Shown in pieces: positions 15,407-23,173 of a DNA stretch of 33,026 bases. Source of the DNA: Anaerolineae bacterium (GTDB taxonomy: Bacteria; Chloroflexota; Anaerolineae; Anaerolineales; RBG-16-64-43); assembly GCA_003141675.1 (NCBI GenBank), contig PLND01000076.1, positions 2,645 to 35,670 of the forward strand. The letters run 5' to 3'. The notes under the pieces are model-generated. The model was given only the letters and a program-made list of their open reading frames with translations, was not told the origin of the DNA and did not search any database. The translations under genes were made by a program, and so were the position numbers. Positions within the stretch are counted from its first letter, which is position 1. The number at the start of each line of letters is the position of its first letter.

Positions 15407-15861
15407 AACTGCTTTTCATAAAACACGCTTAATGGGTCGGGCGTATATGGCCCAAATGCGAGTATCGATCGGTATCCCGCTTTTTCATACAAGCGCATCG
15501 CATCATGCTGCAGGATTCCGGTTTCCAGGCGGACGAGGAAGATCCCCTGCGCGCGGGCAACCTCTTCCAGATGCCGCAGAAGGCTTCTCCCCAGCCCGTT
15601 CTTCCGGAAACCCGGCCTGACGTAGAAGCGTTTGAGTTCCGCATACTCGGTTCCATAACACTGGATCCCGCCGCAACCGGCCGGTTTTCCGTCGGATCGC
15701 AAAACAAAGAACGCCACTTTCTCTTTAATTAATTGTTCGACGCTCAATCCGTGCTGGCTCTCGGGCGGATATTGCGGCGCGAGGTATGCCTCGAGCTCGC
15801 CAACGAGCGCGCTCGCGTCGGCTGTGTCGGGTGGTTCCGGTGTGATGGAAATATTTGACAT
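15403..15861 (-). CDS. GNAT-family N-acetyltransferase
   Basis: The 152-residue protein fits the GNAT fold. Strand and turn AGCGGIQCYG is followed by AELKRFYVRPGFRKNGLGRSLL, whose R-x-x-G-x-G segment is the acetyl-CoA pyrophosphate loop (motif A). Then come RLETGILQHDAMRLYEKAGY (motif B) and a final VFYEKQL. The acceptor substrate is unknown. The stop codon is provided by the adjacent REP-like repeat. The start at 15861 has only a weak ribosome binding site (GGTTGGA). It lies 59 bases downstream of the alpha/alpha-toroid gene and may be co-transcribed with it. Confidence 0.9.
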   Translation of the reverse strand: MSNISITPEPPDTADASALVGELEAYLAPQYPPESQHGLSVEQLIKEKVAFFVLRSDGKPAGCGGIQCYGTEYAELKRFYVRPGFRKNGLGRSLLRHLEEVARAQGIFLVRLETGILQHDAMRLYEKAGYRSILAFGPYTPDPLSVFYEKQL

Positions 15862-15920
15862 GGAAATCCAACCCGCCCGGAGAATTTCCGGGGCGCGATG
15901 GCATCAGACCGACGGTTGTA

Positions 15921-16862
15921 TCATGCGAATCGTCCCGCCCGGCGCAGGATCGTTGCAGCCTGCAGCGAAATCCAGCGCTCCGTTTCTTCCCGTCCGCCCA
16001 GCTGCTTCCAGGTTCGGCCCCGATACGGGCTGCGGCCGCACCACCGTCCATTCCGGCCGCGCAATCCTTCCAACCAATCCAAAGCCGGTTGCACGCCGGG
16101 CCGGTGAAGCGCATCCAGCTCCCCCAGCACACGCAGCGTGAATAAAAGATCGGCCTGGTAGAAGAGCGGGAAATTCAGCTTGAACCATAGCGGATTGGGA
16201 GGACGGTTCCCCGGTGTGGGATAACCGGCCCGTAGCAGCCGTCCGTCTTCGGTGAGGAAGGCGATCCCATGGGCGATGGCCGAGCGAACCTCGCGCGAAC
16301 GGCGCGGCGCTGGAATCGCCGCAAGCCCATAGAGGGACCGCACGACGCCCCACGCACAGGGTTCGCCGTAGTTGTGTTCGCATCGGCAATGATCATTGTG
16401 GATTGACCCCGCAAGAAGGCGAATGATGTTTTCCACACACGGCTCGTCCGCCCTCTCCGCACGCAAGGCATAGCGAAGGATATTCCCCCACAGGCAGGAA
16501 AGCTCGAATGCGTTCTCCCGCAACCGCCTGTCGATTTCCTCGGCCGTGGTCTTCAACATAAAATGCACTCCGCGGCGATAACGCGGATCGCGTCCATCCG
16601 CGCGCAGCTCCTCCAGCAGCAGCATGCACCAGTGCGTGCTGAAATATTTCGGCGTGTAATAACTGCGTTCGTTTTTCCAATTTCCCACTTGCGTCTGACG
16701 GGAGAGAATCGCGGGGGCAGGACCTTGCCGGAAGATATCCCGCCGGGCAGCGGCCACGCGCCGGTTGGATTCCGGTAAATCCAAAAGATCTTTCAACGCG
16801 GCGTAGCGGATGGTGGGTGTTTCGGCGCCGATCAGCCAGGACGTGAATTCATTTTCTTTCAT
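15921..16862 (-). CDS. Prenyltransferase/squalene-cyclase-like alpha/alpha-toroid protein
   Basis: The 313-residue protein is almost wholly helical and resembles proteins of the squalene-cyclase/prenyltransferase-like superfamily. It has repeated helix-turn units with QTQVGNWKNERSYYTPKY, STHWCMLLLEEL and RGVHFML, and later DWLEGLRGRNGRWCG, a QW-like turn. The N-terminus ESNRRVAAARRDIFRQGPAP is typical of a group of uncharacterised bacterial relatives, some of which carry misleading annotations. The DxDD or DxDTA catalytic motifs of true cyclases are not evident, so I do not call it an enzyme. Cysteine and histidine residues in HNDHCRCEHNYGEPC might bind a metal. The start at 16862 has GGAGGGCCG just upstream. 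Confidence 0.75.
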   Translation of the reverse strand: MKENEFTSWLIGAETPTIRYAALKDLLDLPESNRRVAAARRDIFRQGPAPAILSRQTQVGNWKNERSYYTPKYFSTHWCMLLLEELRADGRDPRYRRGVHFMLKTTAEEIDRRLRENAFELSCLWGNILRYALRAERADEPCVENIIRLLAGSIHNDHCRCEHNYGEPCAWGVVRSLYGLAAIPAPRRSREVRSAIAHGIAFLTEDGRLLRAGYPTPGNRPPNPLWFKLNFPLFYQADLLFTLRVLGELDALHRPGVQPALDWLEGLRGRNGRWCGRSPYRGRTWKQLGGREETERWISLQAATILRRAGRFA

Positions 16863-16982
16863 CGGCCCTCCAAAGCGTCGGGATGGCTGGATCGATTGGT
16901 TCCCGCTGTCAGTCGAACCCGGTCCGCGCCGGCGCGCACGTTAATTTCCATGATGGCGGAGATGAATTTATCGGCGCCTTTA

Positions 16983-17223
16983 TCACACCCCGGCGAAAAT
17001 TATTTCTCTGGACATCACCGGATAAAAAGTTGCCACAAGGATCAATGCCTTACCCACCAGCCTGATCGAGCAAAATCCATTTTTTCGCTCGCAACGCCGC
17101 AAGGCGAGGATCCCCAGGATAAAACCTGCCAGCGGCTGGAGAAACGAACCAACCAGGAGAATGGCGCCGTAGATGACCGCCGGGCCGACCCCCAGATCGA
17201 AAATTCGTCTTCCTTTGGCGCAT
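16983..17223 (-). pseudogene. Small membrane protein broken by a single-base shift
   Basis: The frame ending at the TGA 16983-16985 reads GVGPAVIYGAILLVGSFLQP, LAGFILGILALRRCERKNG and ALILVATFYPVMSREIIFAG. This gives two or three hydrophobic segments around a basic turn, like a small integral membrane protein. Upstream it meets a stop at 17223-17225 and has no ATG. Deleting one T of the TTTT run (17200-17203 on the plus strand as AAAA) would fuse it to ATG 17223 (MRQRKTNF) for a continuous protein of about 79 residues. This is either a recent frameshift or a sequencing error. Weak spots are the lack of a strong ribosome binding site and a TATAAT that overlaps the ATG. Confidence 0.45.
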
Positions 17224-17442
17224 TATATCGTGATCCATCGGCCGAGGACACCGGGATGAACCGAACGATTGTCTGGTTTGGTGGAAAGTTGGAAATAGAT
17301 TCGGAGTAAGGTAACCCAATAATAGTCTGGTCCGCGCAACCTGTTGATTTTGGACGATTTGGAATAAACGTACCAAAAAGGAAGAGGCGAAACGTAGACG
17401 GGTTTCACGTTTTACCAAGGACAAAACTAAGTAGGATTTAGC

Positions 17443-17751
17443 TTAGTCGCTTTCACGCAATTTATAATTGTCGCGGAATTTCTCAATGAAGGTTGGATCC
17501 AGGAGCGGCATCGGATTCGTATACAAATCGACCGGAAGCTGGTAATTATTCCTGCAATCCGGACAGGTCCAATTGGAGGGATGTTCGCCGTTGGCCAGTG
17601 AAAACGTGTATCCGCATTTGCAGACGGGGCACCATACTTCAATGGCTTCGTAGGTGCAATGCTGCAAATAGCACGGTTCTTCCAGGTCCTCGCAAAGATA
17701 TACCGACTCTTTTTTACAAGCTTGACATCGGAACAACACTAGTTCGCTCAT
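17443..17751 (-). CDS. Small zinc-ribbon-like cysteine-rich protein
   Basis: The 102-residue protein has ordered cysteine pairs: FRCQACKKE (Cys9, Cys12), a CYLQHC pair, VWCPVCKCGY and NWTCPDCRNNY. This suggests two or more zinc knuckles or rubredoxin-like ribbons. The C-terminal ~30 residues (PVDLYTNPMPLLDP) carry no cysteine. I do not recognise the family by name. The start at 17751 (MSELVLFRCQ) has AGGGA upstream; an in-frame ATG at 17799 adds a segment without homology-like character. A TATAAT-like box lies about 63 bases upstream on the coding strand. A role as an adaptor or metal carrier is possible but unproven. Confidence 0.72.
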   Translation of the reverse strand: MSELVLFRCQACKKESVYLCEDLEEPCYLQHCTYEAIEVWCPVCKCGYTFSLANGEHPSNWTCPDCRNNYQLPVDLYTNPMPLLDPTFIEKFRDNYKLRESD

Positions 17752-18029
17752 GATGCATCCCTGCCGAAAGCAGCCATGCCCCCGTTCATCGCTGCTCAAG
17801 TCATCCGGCGTATATTATATCCGTTCCCGCATCCGGATGAGCCAATCATACCAATATTCTATACACTTGACCCCCTCCGAAAGTACCTGATTTTAATTGC
17901 CAATCCTTCCCGCCATTTTCCCTTTTATTGCGAACAAACGGCTCTTCCTGTCTTTTTCAACATTTGTCGGAGATTATTCTCAAGATCGGCGGTGAAATCG
18001 GATCTTATTGGCTTTTCAGTTTGTCTGGA

Positions 18030-18299
18030 TTAAATCACTGTGATAACTTTATCCAGGGCGTTTAATTCCTTATATAATTTTTCGACATATTCCCGGTCTT
18101 TGGCAATGATATTAATTGTCAAGGACAGGTATTTGCCGCCCTGGCTCAATTTTCGGCTGATTTTTTCGGAGCTTAAATCGTCGGCATAGTTCTTCATCAC
18201 GGCGAGTACGCTGGTTTCGAATTCGTCGCAGCATTCGCCGACGATTTTGACCGGAAAAACGCACGGGTAAATTGATGGGGTTTTCTCGCTGTCTGACAT
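18030..18299 (-). CDS. DUF493 (YbeD-like) family protein
   Basis: The 89-residue product matches the DUF493/YbeD family in length and pattern. It has an N-terminal strand YPCVFPVKIVGE, a helix with FETSVLAVMKNYA, then SRKLSQGGKYLSLTINIIAK and a C-terminal DREYVEKLYKELNALDKVITVI. These give a ferredoxin-like (ACT-like) fold, thought to bind a ligand or regulate a partner. In proteobacteria ybeD neighbours lipoate genes, but there are none here. Its base composition is more AT-rich than its neighbours. The ribosome binding site is weak (AAGGA, about 13 bases from ATG). Confidence 0.85.
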   Translation of the reverse strand: MSDSEKTPSIYPCVFPVKIVGECCDEFETSVLAVMKNYADDLSSEKISRKLSQGGKYLSLTINIIAKDREYVEKLYKELNALDKVITVI

Positions 18300-18406
18300 T
18301 TTTTCCGAATATCCTTATCCGGCAATTATACGTTGCCGCGCCTCCCTCAAGCATTCCCCATCCTGGCTTTCGGATGCCTTCGGTTTTGGAGCAGAACTTT
18401 GACGGG

Positions 18407-18838
18407 CTATTTCACCCCCGGCGCAGGTTTCCGCTTCAGCGCGACCAGTTCTTGAATATCCTTTGCGTCCTTCGCGGTTTTTACGGGCGCGTACAACCAG
18501 CGCCCGTCGTGGAATTGCGACGCCTTCGAAAACACTTCCGCCACCCGCTTCCCCAATTTCAATAGCTTGGCTTTTTCGATCTGTTCCTTCCCAAGAACAA
18601 CCTGGGCGATGCAAAACCCGTCCTGGGGGAATAAATTAAGCAGGGTTTTCCCGCTCCTTCGAAACCATAAATTCCATCCGTAATTCTTCCCGCCGTACGA
18701 TAGTTCCCCGTCCAGCTGGTAGCTGCGTTTCATGAAATCAATCAGCGCTATGTACAGGCCATGCCTCTTCCCCAGGGCACGTTCGATTTCCTTTTCGGCG
18801 GGACGATGTTCCTTATCGAGGAATATTCCTACGCTCAT
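18407..18838 (-). CDS. DUF3788 family protein
   Basis: The 143-residue protein matches the DUF3788 family: IERALGKRHGLYIALIDFM, then YGGKNYGWNLWFRRSGKTL, LNLFPQDGFCIAQVVLGK and FHDGRWLYAPVKTAKDAKDI. Related proteins are distantly similar to the YdhG/YjbR-like group of small soluble proteins; no activity is established. It is cytoplasmic, with no signal peptide. The start at 18838 has GAGAGG about 8 bases upstream. It lies 45 bases downstream of the DUF2807 gene and could be the last gene of that operon. Confidence 0.82.
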   Translation of the reverse strand: MSVGIFLDKEHRPAEKEIERALGKRHGLYIALIDFMKRSYQLDGELSYGGKNYGWNLWFRRSGKTLLNLFPQDGFCIAQVVLGKEQIEKAKLLKLGKRVAEVFSKASQFHDGRWLYAPVKTAKDAKDIQELVALKRKPAPGVK

Positions 18839-18883
18839 GGTTTCGACCTCTCCCCGAAGAATTGCGGCCGGAAACAGGAACGC

Positions 18884-19864
18884 TCATTTGTCTCCCAATT
18901 TGCGGACGCTGCCCAGTCCGCTGACGTCCTTGTTTACCTGTGGGGAGCCGTAATAGCTCACCGAACCCGTCCCGCTGATATTGGCCGTCAGCTGGAGCTT
19001 GACCCATACGGTGGCGCTGCCCAGGCCGCTAATATCCACCGTCGCGTTTTGCGCTTCCAGCGCCCCGCCGCCGAAACTGCCAAGTCCGCTGAGGTCCAGT
19101 GCGATTGCCTGCGCCGTGCCGTCGGCGGTGACCGACCCCGCCCCGCTTAAATCGAGCGTTAGGGATTGAACGGTCAACTGCGAGAGGGTCACGCTTCCGG
19201 CGCCGCTGACGGATATTTTTAGCGCGGCGGTATTTAAACCCTCGACCTTCACGCTCCCGGCCGAAGAGAGATCAATCCGGCCCAGATCTTTCACCGTCAG
19301 GTTGATCCGCACTTCCCGGCTGGGGGTGACGCGCCGGCTCCAATCGATTCCCGTCGACCGGATTTGAAGCGTTCCATCGACGACGCGTGTCGTCAGCTGT
19401 GGCAGAAGATTGTCGTCGGCTTCCACCGTGACGGAAGGAGCATCTCCCTGGCGGATCGTGACGACGGCGGGATAATCGATCGATACGCTGTCATACGCCG
19501 GGACGGTCCGTGTTTCCGAGACGATCACACCGGATCCGTGCACTGACCCTCCCACGCCGGAACAGCTCACAAATGGGGATTCCGTCCACACACATCCCCA
19601 GTTGGGGGGCATGGTCCATCGCAGCGGCGCGGCGAATACGACCGCGAGCACCGCCCCGCCAACGACCAGGACCGAGACGATCTGCCGCGCCCAAATCCAG
19701 CGCGAGCCCAAAATCAATCCCACGCCGAGCGCCATTAACGCATATGGGCTGATATAGAGCAGCGCCCACAGATTGGCGGATGGCACGATTCCAATTTGGG
19801 CCAGAATCCAAATCACACCGGCGGCGATCATCACCAGCGGCCAGAAGATCGAACGGGTTCGCAT
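18884..19864 (-). CDS. Membrane-anchored DUF2807 (auto-transporter adhesin head-like) protein
   Basis: The 326-residue product has three N-terminal hydrophobic helices (about 6-85: SIFWPLVMIAAGVIWILAQI, YALMALGVGLILG, VSVLVVGGAVLAVVFAA), like LiaF/DUF5668 membrane segments. An extracytoplasmic DUF2807 beta-helix domain follows (about 130-326). It shows the family's repeated turns: VPAYDSVSIDYPAVVTIRQGD, then LSSAGSVKVEG, VSGAGSVTLSQ, LSGAGSVTADG, LSGLGSFGGG, ISGLGSATVW, ISGTGSVSYYG and VSGLGSVRKLG. Each G-x-G-S turn marks one coil of the right-handed beta helix. Such proteins are linked to cell-envelope stress and adhesion. The start at 19864 has GGAGGAGAATACC upstream. It is 20 bases after the preceding membrane-protein gene, an operon pair. 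Confidence 0.88.
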   Translation of the reverse strand: MRTRSIFWPLVMIAAGVIWILAQIGIVPSANLWALLYISPYALMALGVGLILGSRWIWARQIVSVLVVGGAVLAVVFAAPLRWTMPPNWGCVWTESPFVSCSGVGGSVHGSGVIVSETRTVPAYDSVSIDYPAVVTIRQGDAPSVTVEADDNLLPQLTTRVVDGTLQIRSTGIDWSRRVTPSREVRINLTVKDLGRIDLSSAGSVKVEGLNTAALKISVSGAGSVTLSQLTVQSLTLDLSGAGSVTADGTAQAIALDLSGLGSFGGGALEAQNATVDISGLGSATVWVKLQLTANISGTGSVSYYGSPQVNKDVSGLGSVRKLGDK

Positions 19865-19884
19865 GGTATTCTCCTCCATCTTCC

Positions 19885-20460
19885 TTATTGCGAGTGTTTG
19901 TCTTGCGAATCGGGGCCGGGCTGCGCGGAACCCCTGCCCCAATGGGAGCGGATCAGTACAAGATAGAGACCGAGCAGGATGAGCGCGGCCGGGAAGATCA
20001 GCGGGCCGACCCCCGTCCGCCGGGAAGCGAAGATGATCCCCTCGAAGAACGCGCCGAAAACAATCAGGAAAAAGGCGCCGATCTGCATCACGCGCACGCC
20101 CGCCCGGCGCGAGGGTTCGTTCCCGCTATACGCGCCCATAAGGAAGATCCCCAGCCCGACGGAAATGAGGATCACCGTCCAGCCGTACGACCAGCTTTCC
20201 CAGTAACCGGTCAGGCTCTGCGCAAGCAGCATCAACCCGATGACCGCAATGATACTGCCCGGGATCGCCAGCCCGGCGGCAGACTTCCCGCCCGCCAGCA
20301 TCCCGACGAAGAACAAGCCGCCAAAAGCGATAATGATAAGCGGCCACAGGACTCCCCAAAAGTTGAAACCCGGAAACCCCTGAGCAAGTAATGCGAGCAA
20401 ACCGAGAAGGATCAGGATGGATCCTCCAACGATGGAACCGCTGTTGCGTCTTGTGGACAT
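19885..20460 (-). CDS. Polytopic membrane protein (LiaI/LiaF-like N-terminal type)
   Basis: The 191-residue protein has five or six hydrophobic helices: GGSILILLGLLALLAQG, LWPLIIIAFGGLFFVGML, IPGSIIAVIGLMLLAQSL, WTVILISVGLGIFLMGA, IGAFFLIVFGAFFEGII and FPAALILLGLYLVLI. Repeated hydrophobic hairpins with G-rich turns are common in LiaI/LiaF-like envelope-stress proteins. The soluble tail is short and polar (GPDSQDKHSQ). It precedes the DUF2807 gene by 20 bases on the same strand, so the two likely work together at the membrane. The start at 20460 has AAGGAGAAGGACA upstream. An upstream in-frame extension lacks support. Confidence 0.8.
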   Translation of the reverse strand: MSTRRNSGSIVGGSILILLGLLALLAQGFPGFNFWGVLWPLIIIAFGGLFFVGMLAGGKSAAGLAIPGSIIAVIGLMLLAQSLTGYWESWSYGWTVILISVGLGIFLMGAYSGNEPSRRAGVRVMQIGAFFLIVFGAFFEGIIFASRRTGVGPLIFPAALILLGLYLVLIRSHWGRGSAQPGPDSQDKHSQ

Positions 20461-20736
20461 TGTCCTTCTCCTTTCGAATGGAAACCGCGTCCCTTCGCGT
20501 ACGGACCGGAGGATCGGATTTCCATCCCAAATGTAGCACAGAATCAGCGCCCGGGTTCCCGCCGACATTGTCAACGGACGCGATGGATCGCTCCCGCGGG
20601 CCAGATAGTAAACTCACTCCGGAAAAACTGCATGATTACTGCGACTAGCCGACATAATAAAACGTTGAATCATCCGGTGAAATAACCGTTGAAGTGACCG
20701 GACAATCCGGTACGATAATTCTTACGACCGGGGAAG

Positions 20737-21084
20737 TTACAACGCGGCGCGGATACCGTCCAGCTTTATTTTTGCTTCCGGGATAAATGCCAGCAAGCGG
20801 CTGATCGTCTCGCATCCGTAATTCGGGCAATAGGCGCAGTTTGGGTGCCCCCGGCCGACGGCGCAGAGTCGCGGTTCGCATTCCAGGCAGTGCCCGCCAA
20901 GCCGGCCGTCCGAGGCCAGACACCCATCACAGGTAACGTAGGCGGCGTCGATCTTGGGATTGTTGTGCTCTGTTCTCCACTGCGCTGCCACCCGTTCCTT
21001 AGCCGCTTCATCTTTGGCCTGGGTTGCCTGATAAGCGGCGCAAACCGAACAATCCAATCCGCAGACGGCGATAATGGGTTCCAT
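20737..21084 (-). CDS. DUF3795 cysteine-rich protein
   Basis: The 115-residue protein starts MEPIIAVCGLDCSVCAAY, the typical opening of DUF3795 proteins. Its cysteines recur as CGLDCSVC, TCDGCLAS, GHCLECEPRLC and NCAYCPNYGCE, a dense pattern expected for zinc or iron-sulfur binding. The C-terminal LLAFIPEAKIKLDGIRAAL is the family's usual helical end. Function is not established. The ribosome binding site GGAGGG lies about 8 bases before ATG. The downstream gap to the DUF2807 pair has no visible ORF. Confidence 0.88.
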   Translation of the reverse strand: MEPIIAVCGLDCSVCAAYQATQAKDEAAKERVAAQWRTEHNNPKIDAAYVTCDGCLASDGRLGGHCLECEPRLCAVGRGHPNCAYCPNYGCETISRLLAFIPEAKIKLDGIRAAL

Positions 21085-21247
21085 AGATTAACCCTCCGGT
21101 GGATATTTATCTTCTCATGATTTAATATAGGCGGGAGGGTGATTCTTTTCAGCTTGTAGCAATACGGATTAATGTTGATGCGTTCTATTGGTAATTTCCG
21201 ACCCCCTTCCCAGAATGGGCAGAGAGAGGTGGAAACTCGCAAAATAA

Positions 21248-21967
21248 TTATTTCTCGTCCGCAGGTGCAATCCTCTTGCGATGGACTCCGTCGCATAACG
21301 GCTTTTTTGCGGATCGTCCGCAGGAGCACAGCGTCACCCGATTGCGGATTTCCAGCAACCGGCCGTCCGACCGTCGGATGGGAATGCCCCCCATCACCCA
21401 TAAGGCGCCCGCCACCGGACCGTCCGAAAGAATATCGGTCGTCGCCGCGATCTCCTGCGGTAAATCCTGCTCGTTGTCCGCTTCCTCTCCGATCAGCGCG
21501 TAGGTCAGGCAACCGGACGGGCAGCGCTCGACCATCGCAATCACCTGGGATCGCACGCTGGAATCGGCCGATTGCCCTACGAGCTGATCGATGGTCGACC
21601 GGCGCGTACCGCAGAACCCGGATTCCATGCAGAGGTAGTCGTCGCGCCGGAAGGCGAACTGGGCGCCGCCCGGAAGGTCTTGGCGACGCTCGAGGGTGGA
21701 GCGCTCGTCGGCCGTTTCGGTTCCGTCGAACGGGATGCGGGCGTGAGTTGCGTCGCAGAACGGCATCGTGCTCGATTTCCCGCAGCGGCAGAGCAGATAC
21801 GTCTTGCGGGTTTTGATCGTTTCAGTCTTTTTCCATGTGAGCGGTTCGCCGTACTCGGAAACAACCTGAATTTTCCGCACCAGGGGAATATCCCCTGAAA
21901 CCGCATACGGGCCGTTCCGCTTTACGACAATTATTCTTTCATCGCGGTTGATTTCGGAATTATCCAT
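21248..21967 (-). CDS. Double-CDGSH iron-sulfur protein with a middle ferredoxin-like segment
   Basis: The 239-residue protein carries two CDGSH-type 2Fe-2S sites, which use three Cys and one His. Site 1 is CRCGKSSTMPFCDATH (Cys60, Cys62, Cys71, His75) and site 2 is CSCGRSAKKPLCDGVH (Cys214, Cys216, Cys225, His229). Between them are Cys113, Cys119, Cys149 and Cys153 in DYLCMESGFC and ERCPSGC, resembling the divergent 4Fe-4S (Fer4_19) motif found with CDGSH domains. The N-terminal strand RIIVVKRNGPYAVSGDIPL is also typical. The protein may carry or transfer electrons or clusters; partners are unknown. The start at 21967 has GGAGG 10 bases upstream. A GTG 21 bases earlier (21988) is the alternative. 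Confidence 0.9.
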   Translation of the reverse strand: MDNSEINRDERIIVVKRNGPYAVSGDIPLVRKIQVVSEYGEPLTWKKTETIKTRKTYLLCRCGKSSTMPFCDATHARIPFDGTETADERSTLERRQDLPGGAQFAFRRDDYLCMESGFCGTRRSTIDQLVGQSADSSVRSQVIAMVERCPSGCLTYALIGEEADNEQDLPQEIAATTDILSDGPVAGALWVMGGIPIRRSDGRLLEIRNRVTLCSCGRSAKKPLCDGVHRKRIAPADEK

Positions 21968-22041
21968 AACCGGCAGACCTCCGCTCACTGCGCCTGATTT
22001 TACTACCGGCGGGTATTATTGATGGAGGTCTTTTATCGACG

Positions 22042-22076
22042 AAACCCTTAGGCTCTAGACGAGACCCTAAGGGTTT
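22042..22076. terminator. Perfect 11-bp hairpin between the YkgJ-like and CDGSH genes
   Basis: AAACCCTTAGG (22042-22052) and CCTAAGGGTTT (22066-22076) pair perfectly around a 13-base loop. On the minus strand this follows the YkgJ-like stop by about 120 bases and precedes the CDGSH gene. A short T-run is present on both sides, so a bidirectional terminator is plausible. It could also be a member of a repeat family. Confidence 0.5.
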
Positions 22077-22198
22077 TCCAACGCAGGGCGAATAAGCGGA
22101 TTGGAGATTCTTTCTTTTCGTCCCGCGAGGAGTTACGTTCAATTTAGTCTGGAGATGCCGATTGAATAAATTGTCTTCGCCATCCGGCGTTTATTATC

Positions 22199-22603
22199 TT
22201 ATGAACTTTTCAATGGCGGCTGGATCTTGGAATGTTCCTCCCGGCCGATATAATGGCTTATACAGGGGAGATAACCGTCCTGGTATGCCTCCAGCGCTTC
22301 CGCCCGATCTCTGGGGAACAGTTGGCACACGATCGGTTTGTATGGAGTGTCGTGCAATCGGCAACCACGCGCTGAGGAAAGAAAAATGCATCCGCGCTTT
22401 CCTTCCACGGTACGATACAGCCAGACGCCGTCTTCGTCTTCCTCCGGTCCCGTGAACTCGCTCGGATCCGCAAAATGATTCGAGATCAGGTTGGCATATT
22501 CATCCGGCAGGACATCGACGCCATATTTACAGCATAGATCCGCGCAGTCGAATTTAAGGCAAGGGGGCATTTGAGAATTATGATCTATCGATTCATCGTG
22601 CAT
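22199..22603 (-). CDS. YkgJ-like cysteine-cluster protein
   Basis: The 134-residue protein shows the YkgJ/UPF0153 pattern: CLKFDCADLCCKYGVDVLPDE near the N-terminus, then GCIFLSSARGCRLHD and KPIVCQLFPRD, and finally LPCISHYIG. The Cys clusters are thought to bind zinc or iron-sulfur. Function is unknown; some relatives are near flagellar or Fe-S genes. The start at 22603 (MHDESIDHNSQ) is supported by AAGGA about 9 bases upstream; TTG at 22627 would add 8 residues. It is the first gene of the long minus-strand block and lies beside the divergent gap. Confidence 0.85.
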   Translation of the reverse strand: MHDESIDHNSQMPPCLKFDCADLCCKYGVDVLPDEYANLISNHFADPSEFTGPEEDEDGVWLYRTVEGKRGCIFLSSARGCRLHDTPYKPIVCQLFPRDRAEALEAYQDGYLPCISHYIGREEHSKIQPPLKSS

Positions 22604-23173
22604 TATATTAAATCCTTCCAGATCCAATTCAGATCAGGATCACGATCCTTAAATTTTACCCTTTTCCAATCCATATATCCTCACTCCCAATGGTTTTTTT
22701 GGAACATGGGCTACTTAGCCGATCTCTAAAGAAGGCGATCTTCGATTGGATGCGATAATTGTTTATCATTTTACTAGAGTTTCGAAAATATTTTTCCCCT
22801 TCCTTCCCGATACCATTCATCGCGAAGATCTATTCGATCCCACCTGCCACTTCCATTTTGGGTGTCTCTTCCCGAACATTAACCTAAACATGCCGTTTTA
22901 TTTCAGGACTGATGGACCAGCTGTGTAAGCTTCACCATAACCTACCTGTGGCAACTTCCTTCTCCGTGTTAGGGAGAAGGAACCGGGATGAGGGTATCCC
23001 TTATCACCCATTTCATCAGTCAACGATACAAACTCGATCACCAGAAGTTTTAACCTCGATCTCTCTTTGTTCCATTCGTGCTCTGAGTGGGTTCTTCATC
23101 TCCCTATGGCACGGTCCTTGCACCTATTTCCGCGGGCGTCCGGTGCCTGTTTCAATAGACCGGACGAAGATCT
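22604..23173. other. Divergent intergenic region
   Basis: No supported gene in 570 bases. It separates the minus-strand YkgJ-like gene from the plus-strand M23-like gene, so it should hold promoters for both. It is more AT-rich than its surroundings near 22630-22900. One palindromic repeat (22956-22995) lies inside. I could not define -35/-10 pairs convincingly. Confidence 0.6.
22956..22995. repeat. TTCCTTCTCC/GGAGAAGGAA palindromic repeat, copy 1
   Basis: TTCCTTCTCC (22956-22965) and GGAGAAGGAA (22973-22982) form a perfect 10-bp stem with a 7-base loop, followed by CCGGGATGAGGG. The trailing sequence and the arms recur in altered form at about 27998-28057. This is a typical intergenic palindromic repeat. 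Confidence 0.65.

Noticed and set aside
17221-17228. TATAAT as a -10 promoter for the small membrane protein
   Set aside because: It overlaps the putative ATG and has no -35 partner at a suitable distance, so it cannot serve that start.
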